In this document: positions 18,821-26,227 of the stretch, piece after piece
Layout: the number at the start of each line of letters is the position of its first letter
Numbering within the stretch: position 1 is the stretch's first letter
Notes under the pieces: model-generated
Seen by the model: the letters and a program-made list of their open reading frames with translations, nothing else
The model's database searches: none
What the model was told of the DNA's origin: nothing
Position numbers and translations under genes: made by a program
From: JBBIRG01 sp964410965
GTDB taxonomy: Bacteria; CLD3; SB21; JBBIRG01
Assembly (NCBI GenBank): GCA_964410965.1
Contig: CAYPIY010000005.1
Span: forward strand, 1 to 64,000
Direction: 5' to 3'
DNA length: 64,000 nt

Positions 18821-18976
18821 TCACAGCCTTTCTTTCCAGTCATCAATTATCCGGCTTCGCCTTTTCCTGACGGTTTTTTTCGTACGCCGGCTGATATACA
18901 GAAAAAAAGTGAACAGGACCAGTCCGGCGGTGATGATCACGATCATCGTCGTATTGAATATGTCAAATGACTTCAT
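18821..18976 (-). CDS. 51-residue single-pass membrane protein
   Basis: A short gene. The ATG at 18976 is preceded by AAAAGGA six bases upstream, and the stop at 18821-18823 lies 13 bases before the phosphatase start. The product begins MKSFDIFNTTMIVIITAGLV, with one membrane helix (about 8-28) and a strongly basic tail (RRTKKTVRKRRSR). Spacing and orientation make it the first gene of an operon with the phosphatase. I do not recognise a family; the basic, presumably cytosolic, tail could contact the phosphatase or nucleic acid, which is a guess. Confidence 0.65.
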   Translation of the reverse strand: MKSFDIFNTTMIVIITAGLVLFTFFLYISRRTKKTVRKRRSRIIDDWKERL

Positions 18977-19022
18977 GCCGTTTCCTTTTAAGTCCCAAAA
19001 GAATTACTCCGATTCAGAAAGT

Positions 19023-19201
19023 CACCGGCGCTGAAAGGCCCGCAGTCGGAATCCAGCCATTTCCCCTGGCCTCGCTTAGGCGGATAAAGATACCCTCATC
19101 GCACGGCTTCCCGAAGCCCGGCTGAGGGCTGTACCCGGTCCCCAGCCGTCTGTCCGGACTCAGGGATGATTTTCATTCCTGAATTCCATCCGCTGCCGGT
19201 G
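19023..19201. other. Candidate structured RNA or folded intergenic element, unassigned
   Basis: The ends pair perfectly (CACCGGC at 19023-19029 with GCCGGTG at 19195-19201). Inside lie several further stems: CCG/CGG at 19040-19049; CCAG/CTGG at 19053-19069; GCCT/AGGC at 19069-19081 as an alternative to the last; a nested hairpin CCCTCA/TGAGGG with GGCTTC/GAAGCC at 19093-19128; and a 9-bp hairpin with three-base loop at 19161-19181. The segment is GC-rich while the hrcA promoter next to it is AT-rich. It sits between divergent genes, so the transcribed strand is unknown. One minus-strand frame is open for about 50 codons but has no usual start codon. Confidence 0.45.
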
Positions 19202-19328
19202 TCAAGATAATAAAATATTTTGTATTTGTCATGCTAAAATGTTTATCCTCGTAAAAAACCGTTACGCGGATTTTTTACCTGCGGATACCTTCACCGGAAG
19301 CCTGAGTACCCGTTATGTTTTCCCGCGC

Positions 19329-19357
19329 TTGACAAAATTTGAAAATTTGTGTATCTT
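19329..19357 (+). promoter_or_regulatory. hrcA-grpE promoter with tandem repeat in the spacer
   Basis: TTGACA, a 17-base spacer and TATCTT end 41 bases before the hrcA ATG. The same bases also fit the Bacteroidota-type TTG / TAnnTTT pattern. The spacer carries two tandem copies of AAAATTTG (19334-19349), which with flanking bases form a nearly perfect 19-bp palindrome (19332-19350). No CIRCE element is visible upstream. Confidence 0.65.
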
Positions 19358-19397
19358 TAAGATTGATTGTCATGAACTTTATTCAATTGTTTCAGAG

Positions 19398-20486
19398 ATG
19401 AATACAATCCAGAGGGAAAAACTGATCCTTAAATACGTGATTGACCTGCATATCCGGTCAGGAATGCCGGTCGGTTCCCGCATGCTTGCAAGGTTGCTCC
19501 CGATGGAGATCAGCGCCGCCACCATCCGAAACGTCATGGCCGATCTGGAGGATCGTGGTTTTCTGGCCCAGCCTCATCATTCGGCAGGCCGTGTCCCGAC
19601 CGACAAGGGATACCGCGCATACGTCAATGAGATGCTCGATCCCGAACCGCTGCCGGCTGACGAAACCGCCCATATCCTTCAAACGCTGAACGCTCTGACC
19701 CAGCGGATTAACCGCCTCGCCGATGGAATGAATGATATCCTGATTTCGTCCTCCAAGGTGCTGGCCAATATTTCAAATGAACTGGGCATTATCCTCGCGC
19801 CAAGATTCAATCAGTCCGTCTTCGAAAAACTGAATTTTTACAAACTGGAATCCGGGCGCATCCTGGTCGAACTGAACCTGGCAAACGGTTTTGTAAAGAC
19901 GGTGATCTGGGACATTTCCTCGGATCTGTCCGCTGATGATCTCCGGACCATCACGCAGAGCCTGAACGAACAACTCGGCGGTTTAAGCATCGATGAAATC
20001 CGCCGCACGATCGGCGATCGTACAGCGCACCTGAACACACGGCTGGATCAGTCCCAGACGAGCCTGATCCGCCTGATTGTGCAGTCTGCAAAGGACCTTT
20101 TTAATTTCGACCATACACAGCTTTTCCGGTATTCGGGCGCAAACAACATCATCAGCAAGCCGGATTTTTCCAATCCTTCGGAACTCCTGTCGCTGATGAA
20201 CTTTCTTGAGGATGCCGGACGGTTTTCGCAGCTGCTGCTGGACCGGTCGGATGACCAGCCTTTTTCGGTAACCATCGGCGGGGAAAATTCTTCCTCGGAA
20301 ATATCGAACTGCAGCCTGGTCACGGCAAATTACCGTGTCGGGGAAGTCACCGGACAGATCGGCGTGGTCGGACCCAAGCGAATGCCCTATTCACGCATCA
20401 TTCCGCTTGTCCGGTTCACCGCTAAAACCCTGGAACATATCATTAATCAAACAGCAAGCGACACTAACGAGGTCATTCATGTCTGA
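19398..20486 (+). CDS. hrcA: Heat-inducible transcription repressor HrcA
   Basis: A 362-residue repressor of chaperone operons. The N-terminal winged helix domain contains 'SGMPVGSRMLARLL' and 'ISAATIRNVMADLEDRGFL', and 'PHHSAGRVPTDKGYRAYV' is the signature region of HrcA. A GAF-like dimerisation domain follows. The frame is open from 19239, but the ATG at 19398 gives the standard N-terminus (MNTIQREKLILKYVI) and the usual length, and it leaves the promoter outside the gene. Its stop overlaps the grpE start by eight bases. HrcA normally binds CIRCE and is folded by GroEL; here no CIRCE is visible in front of its own gene. Confidence 0.95.
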   Translation: MNTIQREKLILKYVIDLHIRSGMPVGSRMLARLLPMEISAATIRNVMADLEDRGFLAQPHHSAGRVPTDKGYRAYVNEMLDPEPLPADETAHILQTLNALTQRINRLADGMNDILISSSKVLANISNELGIILAPRFNQSVFEKLNFYKLESGRILVELNLANGFVKTVIWDISSDLSADDLRTITQSLNEQLGGLSIDEIRRTIGDRTAHLNTRLDQSQTSLIRLIVQSAKDLFNFDHTQLFRYSGANNIISKPDFSNPSELLSLMNFLEDAGRFSQLLLDRSDDQPFSVTIGGENSSSEISNCSLVTANYRVGEVTGQIGVVGPKRMPYSRIIPLVRFTAKTLEHIINQTASDTNEVIHV

Positions 20487-21093
20487 GAAAAGTCATCACA
20501 CCGAAACTACAGCCACCGACCCCACAAACACGGAAAACGAATCCGCAAAGACCGGCATGTCCGATCCCGGGGAAAACGCTTTTTCAAGCGAAGACCTGGA
20601 TATAGCGGAACAGAAAAAAAAAGAACCGGAACCCGATCCCCTTGAACAGGCGCGCGCAGAATCAGAGGATTACAAGGACCGGCTGGTGCGCATGGCGGCG
20701 GAATTTGAAAATTACAAAAAACGTACCCAGCGGGAATATTCGCAGATCATCCGGAACGCAGGCGAAAAACTGATCACCGAACTGCTCCCCGTGATCGACG
20801 ACATGGAACGCATGCTGAAAGCCGCGCCGGATCCGGATCCCGCCGATTCGAAAACACAGATCTTCGTGCAGGGCGCGGAGATGATTTACCAGAAATTCAT
20901 GCAGATCCTGTCGCGGCAGGGACTGAAACCGGTGGAATCCGTCGGAATGGAATTCGACGTGAACTTGCATGACGCGCTGATGCAGACCGAGGCACCGGAC
21001 ATGGTGCCGAATACGGTTATTGACGAATATGAAAAAGGATATGTATTAAACGATAAAGTCATTCGCCATGCCAAGGTGATTGTAGCCAAGTAA
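20479..21093 (+). CDS. grpE: Nucleotide exchange factor GrpE
   Basis: GrpE releases ADP from DnaK in the chaperone cycle. The 204-residue protein has a long acidic, low-complexity N-terminus (about 1-55), the coiled-coil helix ('EDYKDRLVRMAAEFENYKKR') and the C-terminal beta-wing domain ending 'YVLNDKVIRHAKVIVAK', which is the family hallmark. The ATG at 20479 is used: it follows GAGG by six bases and overlaps the end of hrcA. The frame itself extends further upstream within hrcA. dnaK and dnaJ do not follow; a terminator does. Confidence 0.95.
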   Translation: MSEKSHHTETTATDPTNTENESAKTGMSDPGENAFSSEDLDIAEQKKKEPEPDPLEQARAESEDYKDRLVRMAAEFENYKKRTQREYSQIIRNAGEKLITELLPVIDDMERMLKAAPDPDPADSKTQIFVQGAEMIYQKFMQILSRQGLKPVESVGMEFDVNLHDALMQTEAPDMVPNTVIDEYEKGYVLNDKVIRHAKVIVAK

Positions 21094-21104
21094 AAAAACC
21101 CTTC

Positions 21105-21147
21105 AAGAAGAAAGTTAAACATCCTGAAGATGTTTAACTTTCTTCTT
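21105..21147 (+). terminator. Long hairpin terminator after grpE
   Basis: A perfect 19-bp stem (21105-21123 with 21129-21147) has a five-base loop, and the descending arm is T-rich. It begins 12 bases after the grpE stop and lies before the convergent gene ending at 21177, so it may act on both strands. Confidence 0.85.
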
Positions 21148-21176
21148 TGTATGCCGGGCGCGGATATCAATTCATG

Positions 21177-21845
21177 TCAGTCTTTTATGCAGCGCACGCT
21201 GAAGCAGAACGGATTGTAATAGTCCTGACTTCTTTGCCGGCTTTGGGTCAATTTCACCTTGCGGTCATCCCTGCACACTTTGCATCCGAATGCAAAACCT
21301 GTGGTTCCTGAGGACGACCAGAAAGCGGCGTCGGAATCCAAGCCTCTGTAACCGTAGTCACCGTTAAGGCTGCCTCCAAATAATACGTTAAATCCCGAAG
21401 AACCGCCGGGCATGATCTGATCATAGGGGTTTTCTCCCTTCCCGGCCAGTTTACTTATCAACGTGTCCCATTCCTCTCTGCTCGGCAGATGCCATCCCTC
21501 CGGAGGAGCCTTCAGGGCGTCTCTCCATGTGTACAACCTTCCGTAGCGGTCACAATTTGTTTCCGCTTTCTGGTAGCAAAACCCTGATGAATAATTCAGG
21601 TTCTCGGCCATCCAGACCTGGTTGCCGATTTTTACGGTCTTGTATTTTTTACCGTCCCTGGGATCCGTGAAGATATTAGTTGACCCATCGTCCTGGTTCC
21701 TGTATTCCCTATCGTTTTCGGTTTTAACGGATTCCTGCATCGTAATTCCGTTGTTTACTTGTACGCGTGTGGGGTCTTTCAGCGCAATGCCTAAAATCAA
21801 CAGGACGGAAAGAGCGAAAAGAAAAACGGTGATCGGAACTTTCAT
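21177..21845 (-). CDS. FISUMP-domain exported or membrane-anchored protein
   Basis: A 222-residue protein with one N-terminal hydrophobic segment (about 5-23), acting as a signal peptide or anchor. The rest is a Fibrobacter succinogenes major paralogous domain: 'DGKKYKTVKIGNQVWMAENL', 'YGRLYTWRDAL', 'GWHLPSREEWDTL', 'SDAAFWSSS' and the C-terminal 'FSVRCIKD'. Four or more Cys residues in the domain could form disulfides after export. These proteins are common and often expanded in FCB bacteria, and their function is unknown. GAGG precedes the ATG. The next gene upstream is 63 bases away on the same strand. Confidence 0.88.
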   Translation of the reverse strand: MKVPITVFLFALSVLLILGIALKDPTRVQVNNGITMQESVKTENDREYRNQDDGSTNIFTDPRDGKKYKTVKIGNQVWMAENLNYSSGFCYQKAETNCDRYGRLYTWRDALKAPPEGWHLPSREEWDTLISKLAGKGENPYDQIMPGGSSGFNVLFGGSLNGDYGYRGLDSDAAFWSSSGTTGFAFGCKVCRDDRKVKLTQSRQRSQDYYNPFCFSVRCIKD

Positions 21846-21908
21846 TATCTGCCTCGTTATATTTATGCCGTATAAATGTTAAATGTCCTGTAAAAATCAA
21901 CATGCCCT

Positions 21909-22703
21909 TTAAAACGGATGCTCGGCGGAAAAATACAGAAAGGCCGTTTTCGATTTATCCTTTCCGTTCACCTGCAGGGGAACACAGAATCCGGGAACAA
22001 GCTGGACAGAACCCGCGTCAAAAGCCATTCTTACGCCAGGATTGATCACATGAGTGGCTTTATTAACTACCTTTCCGGTTGAACTGATTTCATCGTCAAA
22101 GGCTGACACCCATTCCAGCGTAACGTTAAAATTCTTTTTCCAGAGCCAGAATAAACCTGCTCCGGCGTTATAAGAAAAAAGATTTTTCTTTTCGGTGCCT
22201 GATTTTAATTTAGGATACAAAGTCGCGCCGGCGTTGACATGAACAATCCATTGTGCATGAATCCGTTTGCTGGCCGGCAGATTGAACTGATACCCCAAAA
22301 CGCCGCTGCCCAGACCTTTTTTATCATCACCTGTCGGAATAAGCAGTGACAATCGCGGAGATACGGCCGCCCACTTATCCGTATCAAATAACTGGTAACG
22401 GTAATCGATCGTCGCGTCGCCCAATCCGTTGACCGTGTTTCTATTAAGCCAGCTGTAAGGTATGCTGTAACTGATCTGATGAGCGTGGGAAAACAGCGGC
22501 CATTCCTGCGCAAAACTGAAGTCGTTGTCATGAGAAGGCCGGGTAACGGAAAATTTGAAAATATGCTGAACCACACGGACATCCTGATTAAAAGCTTCTT
22601 CGATCAGAAATGAATTATCCGCAATCGTTTCCGGAAACTCATCCTGGGCCGTAAGGGTCACATTAACATACATTGATAACAGCAAAACTAAAACGTACTT
22701 CAT
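21909..22703 (-). CDS. Outer-membrane beta-barrel-like protein
   Basis: A 264-residue protein with a signal peptide (about 1-19, ending LTAQ). The mature part alternates short amphipathic strands and ends in Phe ('SAEHPF'), as outer-membrane barrels do. 'GLGDATIDYRYQLF', 'SPRLSLLIPTGDDKKG' and 'NPGVRMAFDAG' resemble the putative transporter / MetA-phenol-degradation-type barrel family. AAGGAGA lies six bases before the ATG, and a good promoter lies 25 bases further upstream. A truncated paralogue lies upstream at 23020-23391. The substrate is unknown. Confidence 0.75.
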   Translation of the reverse strand: MKYVLVLLLSMYVNVTLTAQDEFPETIADNSFLIEEAFNQDVRVVQHIFKFSVTRPSHDNDFSFAQEWPLFSHAHQISYSIPYSWLNRNTVNGLGDATIDYRYQLFDTDKWAAVSPRLSLLIPTGDDKKGLGSGVLGYQFNLPASKRIHAQWIVHVNAGATLYPKLKSGTEKKNLFSYNAGAGLFWLWKKNFNVTLEWVSAFDDEISSTGKVVNKATHVINPGVRMAFDAGSVQLVPGFCVPLQVNGKDKSKTAFLYFSAEHPF

Positions 22704-22727
22704 GAGTATCTCCTTATTGTTTTTTTA

Positions 22728-22756
22728 AGTATATAATAAATTTTCAGATTTATCAA
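22728..22756 (-). promoter_or_regulatory. Promoter of the outer-membrane protein gene
   Basis: On the minus strand TTGATA (22756-22751), a 17-base spacer and TATACT (22733-22728) precede the gene at 22703. Region 22757-23019 holds only a short hairpin (22864-22889) and no gene that I can support. Confidence 0.6.
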
Positions 22757-23019
22757 GATAATCTGTCTCTGATAAAACGGGTTTTTTAAGATGATGCGAA
22801 CTCAACTTCCGCACGGGGTCAGTCTTTACAGTCGCAGGTGGATGCCCCGGTAACCCCGCAAATACCATTTTCGAGGAATAGGAAATGGTTACTTATTGAA
22901 CACTGAGGTCAACCGGTATGCAAAAGTAATCGTTACGAAATAATTTACGAGGATTGCCCGCGGAAGTCAAAAAAACCTCGATCGTTTGCAGAGTGAAGTT
23001 TTTATTTTTAGTGTTTCCG

Positions 23020-23391
23020 TTAAAAAGGATGTTCCATTGAAACAGACAGATAGGCCGTTTTCGGTTTTTTCTTTCCATGCACCTGCAGGGGAACGCAGAA
23101 TCCCGGAACGAATTCAACCGGGCCGGCATGGAAAGCAAAACGGACACCGGGATTGATCCAATGAATCGAATAATTTTTTTTAATTTCGCCGCCCCAATCG
23201 TCATCCCAAACGTAATCATCCCTGAATTCTGAAAGCCACTCCAGCGTGATATTGATCTTCGGATGCAGAAGCCAGTACAATAAATATTCTTTTTTTTCAA
23301 GAAATTCCGGTTTCGTGATGAAATCATCCTCACCGGGTTCTAATTTCGGTAACCGATTTAATGATTCATACAATTTTGTATTGCCTTTCAT
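23020..23391 (-). pseudogene. 5'-truncated copy of the outer-membrane protein
   Basis: The 123-residue reading frame matches the C-terminal half of the 264-residue protein encoded at 21909-22703. Shared stretches include 'TLEW', 'INPGVR', 'VPGFCVPLQV' and the final EHPF. The first half, including the signal peptide, is absent. The reading frame is closed by an in-frame stop about 50 bases upstream, and no ribosome-binding site precedes the first ATG. The sequence has diverged clearly from the intact copy, so the duplication is not recent. It ends 65 bases from the start of actD on the other strand. Confidence 0.75.
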
Positions 23392-23455
23392 CGTGAAAGA
23401 TCGTAAAATCAGTCTGGATATTTGCTTAACTGTTCTTTTTTTTCAACCGTTTCCG

Positions 23456-24025
23456 ATGAGTTTGTTTATGAAAAGCACCGAGGCGCCCTCAACGTATTTG
23501 CTCGCCGCTTTTGACGGTCCCGCCGGGCTGATTCACGCGGCTGAAAAACTCCGCGACAGCAGTTATAAGGATTTCGATTGCCACTCTCCGTTTCCGGTCC
23601 ATGGCATGGACGAGGCCATGGGACTCAAACGTTCGCCGCTCGGATTTATTGTTTTTGCCGTCGCATTCACGGGCGTCTGCGGCATGATCGCCCTGACGTG
23701 GTGGGTCAGCACGACCGCTTACGCGCATGTGATATCCGGCAAGCCTCTGTTCAGTTATCCCGCGTTTGTCCCGCCTATTTTCGCGATCGGGGTTCTCTCC
23801 GGCGGCACGACGGCGCTTTTCGGTATGCTTCTGCTCAACCGCCTTCCCAGGCCTTATCATCCGGTCTTCAGCGCGAAATCATTTCCTCATGTCACTGACG
23901 ACGGTTTTTACGTAAGCCTATGCGTGAATCCGTCAGATGGTGATTCTGCGCGTGCATTCCTGGAATCAATCGGCGGCGCCGATATCGAAATCCTCGAACA
24001 GCTACACTCCACTTCCAAAACGTAA
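23456..24025 (+). CDS. actD: Alternative complex III subunit ActD
   Basis: A 189-residue membrane subunit of the quinol:electron acceptor oxidoreductase (DUF3341 family). The N-terminal cytoplasmic part contains 'AAFDGPAGLIHAAEKLRD' and the characteristic 'SPFPVHGMDEAMGLKRSP'. Two membrane helices follow (about 62-84 and 100-125), then a short C-terminal domain. The frame is open from 23246; the start could be 23456 or 23468, and the former is taken. It is followed after nine bases by actE. The usual preceding genes actA, actB and actC are absent; a truncated gene on the other strand lies there instead. Confidence 0.88.
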   Translation: MSLFMKSTEAPSTYLLAAFDGPAGLIHAAEKLRDSSYKDFDCHSPFPVHGMDEAMGLKRSPLGFIVFAVAFTGVCGMIALTWWVSTTAYAHVISGKPLFSYPAFVPPIFAIGVLSGGTTALFGMLLLNRLPRPYHPVFSAKSFPHVTDDGFYVSLCVNPSDGDSARAFLESIGGADIEILEQLHSTSKT

Positions 24026-24034
24026 AGTCATATC

Positions 24035-24616
24035 ATGAAACAGATGCTTTTTTTGATATCCATCCTTGCGGTCAGCTGCCGGGGCGAATATTCCGAACAG
24101 CCGCCTGTTCACCTGAATCCCAACATGGATAAAATGCCGAAGTATAAATCCCAGGCGGCCAGCGGATTTTTCGCGGATGGAGGAACTATGCGGACACCGG
24201 CGGAAGGAACCGTTGCGGAATCCTGGCTGAAGGATGACCGTGCCTATTACGAGGGAACGGATGAAAACGGGAACCTGGTACTGCGTTCACCGGTTAAATT
24301 ATCCTCAGAACTGATGATCCGCGGACAGGAGCGTTATAACATCTACTGCTCTCCCTGTCACGGCCGCACGGGAAACGGAAACGGCATCGTGGTCCAGCGC
24401 GGGTTCATTCCCCCTCCGGATTTCCACACGAATGTGATGCGCGCCAACCCCGACGGACATTTTTTCGGCGTGATCAGCAACGGCATCAGGAATATGCCGA
24501 CGTACCGGCACCAGGTCGCCGTTCATGACCGGTGGGCAATCGTGAGTTACGTCCGGGCCCTTCAGCGCAGCCGGTTCGCTTCAGTTAACGACCTTCCCCT
24601 TGACAAACGCAAATAA
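24035..24616 (+). CDS. actE: Alternative complex III monoheme cytochrome c subunit ActE
   Basis: A 193-residue c-type cytochrome lipoprotein. The signal peptide ends in AVSC (lipidated Cys at residue 15). Heme is bound at CSPCH (C105, C108, H109), and 'NMPTY' further on provides the likely Met ligand. The segment after the lipobox ('NPNMDKMPKYKSQ') is characteristic of ActE proteins. It would carry electrons from quinol oxidation in complex III to downstream acceptors at the outer face of the inner membrane. It is tightly packed with actD and actF. Confidence 0.9.
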   Translation: MKQMLFLISILAVSCRGEYSEQPPVHLNPNMDKMPKYKSQAASGFFADGGTMRTPAEGTVAESWLKDDRAYYEGTDENGNLVLRSPVKLSSELMIRGQERYNIYCSPCHGRTGNGNGIVVQRGFIPPPDFHTNVMRANPDGHFFGVISNGIRNMPTYRHQVAVHDRWAIVSYVRALQRSRFASVNDLPLDKRK

Positions 24617-24626
24617 AGAGATGACT

Positions 24627-25799
24627 ATGAGTGACGATGTTTACCGTTTACCGGAACGAAAACCTTTTGGATTGTACGCATTGATCATTGGCGGGACCGG
24701 ACTGGCCACGTCCGCTGCCGGGTGGGTTATGGATTCCGCCCAGTTCTACCATTCCTGGCTGACCGCGTTTGTCTTCTGGACGTCGATCGGCCTGGGCGGC
24801 CTCTTTTTCACGATGCTGCATCACCTTGTCGGCGCAACCTGGAGCGTCGTACTCCGGAGAATATCTGAGACCGTGATGGCCGTACTGCCACTGATGATCG
24901 TGTTTTTCATTCCCTTGATATTCGGGCTGCACACCCTGTACCACTGGAGCCACCCTGAAGCCGTTGCCGGGGACGCCATCCTCCAGAAAAAAGCAGGCTA
25001 CCTTAACGAAACGTTTTTCCTGATCCGCACACTGGTTTATTTCATCATTTGGTCGGTTTTCGGCGCAGTCCTGTACAGAATGTCGGTGAAACAGGACGCC
25101 GGAAATACCGAAGTGAACAGGAAGATGCGCTCCGTCAGCGCGCCGGGCATGATCCTTTTCGCGCTAACGGCCACCTATGCCGCGTTCGACTGGCTGATGT
25201 CACTTGATCCGCACTGGTACTCGACCATATTCGGCGCGTATTATTTTGCCGGTTCGTTTCTCGGCGCGGTTTCCTTTTTCGTCCTGCTCGCGTTCCGTCT
25301 GCGGGCCGTGAATATTCTCAGCGATAAAATCACCGAAGAACATTACCATGATCTCGGAAAATGGATGTTCGGTTTCACGATTTTCTGGGCGTACATGGCG
25401 TTTTCGCAGTTTTTCCTGATCTGGTACGCGAACATCCCCGAAGAAACGGCGTTTTACCTGCACCGGTGGGAAGGCAGCTGGCAGGCCATGAGCCTGATCC
25501 TGCTGTTCGGGCAATTCGTTTTACCGTTCTTTCTGCTGATGATCCGTGCCGCGAAGCGCAACCCCCGCTACCTTGCCGGCGTCGCTGCGTTTGTGCTGAT
25601 CATGCACTGGATTGACATGTACTGGCTTGTGATCCCCAATTTTCATAAAACCGGATTTCATTTTTCCTGGATGGACCCCGCATGCGCTGCGGGCATCGGC
25701 GGCATTTTCGTATGGTATTTCTGGTTCCGGCTGAAACGGCATCCGATCGTCCCGGTCCTTGATCCCCTGCTGGAGAAATCCATTCACATAAGAAATTAA
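24627..25799 (+). CDS. actF: Alternative complex III membrane subunit ActF
   Basis: A 390-residue polytopic protein of the NrfD-related ActF family with about ten membrane helices. Recognisable family parts are the N-terminal 'GLATSAAGWVMD', the His-bearing 'MLHHLVGATWSVVLRR', 'YAAFDWLMSLDPHWYSTIFG', 'GKWMFGFTIFWAYMAFSQF' and 'HWIDMYWLV'. It forms part of the quinol-binding membrane core. The frame opens at a TTG at 24600, but ATG at 24627 is chosen because AAAGAG lies six bases upstream; ATG at 24621 is possible. Confidence 0.92.
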   Translation: MSDDVYRLPERKPFGLYALIIGGTGLATSAAGWVMDSAQFYHSWLTAFVFWTSIGLGGLFFTMLHHLVGATWSVVLRRISETVMAVLPLMIVFFIPLIFGLHTLYHWSHPEAVAGDAILQKKAGYLNETFFLIRTLVYFIIWSVFGAVLYRMSVKQDAGNTEVNRKMRSVSAPGMILFALTATYAAFDWLMSLDPHWYSTIFGAYYFAGSFLGAVSFFVLLAFRLRAVNILSDKITEEHYHDLGKWMFGFTIFWAYMAFSQFFLIWYANIPEETAFYLHRWEGSWQAMSLILLFGQFVLPFFLLMIRAAKRNPRYLAGVAAFVLIMHWIDMYWLVIPNFHKTGFHFSWMDPACAAGIGGIFVWYFWFRLKRHPIVPVLDPLLEKSIHIRN

Positions 25800-25804
25800 C
25801 GCTC

Positions 25805-26155
25805 ATGCAAGAACCATTCTCAACGAACAACTCCGAAAAACCGGATTACCGGAAAGAAGACATCAGCACAGGCAGGCTGATCCTTTACATCGGGGGCGGT
25901 TTCGCTGTTTTTACGCTGTTGCTGATGCTGCTCATATTCGCGTTCAGCGGTAAGCCTGAAAAACCGGTTTCCGGCACAGCGGGCATCGCCGAACAAATGA
26001 CAGCCCTCAAAAAGTCTGAAGACAGTATATTGACAACGTACGCCCTGACCGACAGCGCAAACCGCATCTACAGGGTTCCTGTGGACAGCGCCATGAAGCT
26101 GCTGCTGAACGAACCCGGCATTCAATCCAAGGATCCAACCGGGAAAAACCCCTGA
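25805..26155 (+). CDS. Small single-pass membrane protein of the respiratory cluster
   Basis: A 116-residue protein with one membrane helix (about 25-48) and a soluble C-terminal part of about 65 residues ending 'YRVPVDSAMKLLLNEPG'. That last segment resembles the short 'RIPIdrAM' element of proteins found beside cytochrome oxidase genes in other bacteria, which supports a role in oxidase or complex III assembly; this is inference from context. It starts five bases after actF, so it is almost certainly co-transcribed. There is no clear ribosome-binding site, as often in tightly coupled genes. Confidence 0.7.
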   Translation: MQEPFSTNNSEKPDYRKEDISTGRLILYIGGGFAVFTLLLMLLIFAFSGKPEKPVSGTAGIAEQMTALKKSEDSILTTYALTDSANRIYRVPVDSAMKLLLNEPGIQSKDPTGKNP

Positions 26156-26227
26156 ACCGTTATCCTTTCAAACCGGCCGTGAATTTAGTTTTTTAAGACA
26201 TCAACCTGTACCGCCGCAGTCGAGAAT

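Noticed and set aside
18455..18970. A 171-codon plus-strand frame opposite the phosphatase and small membrane protein genes
   Set aside because: The minus-strand genes have ribosome-binding sites and domains; the plus frame does not.
19023..19201. Cobalamin riboswitch on the minus strand
   Set aside because: The order of some segments is suggestive (AAAATC-CC, then GGGAAG, then GATGA), but the B12 box and the CCGCAAC-type core are absent, and the downstream genes have no cobalamin link.
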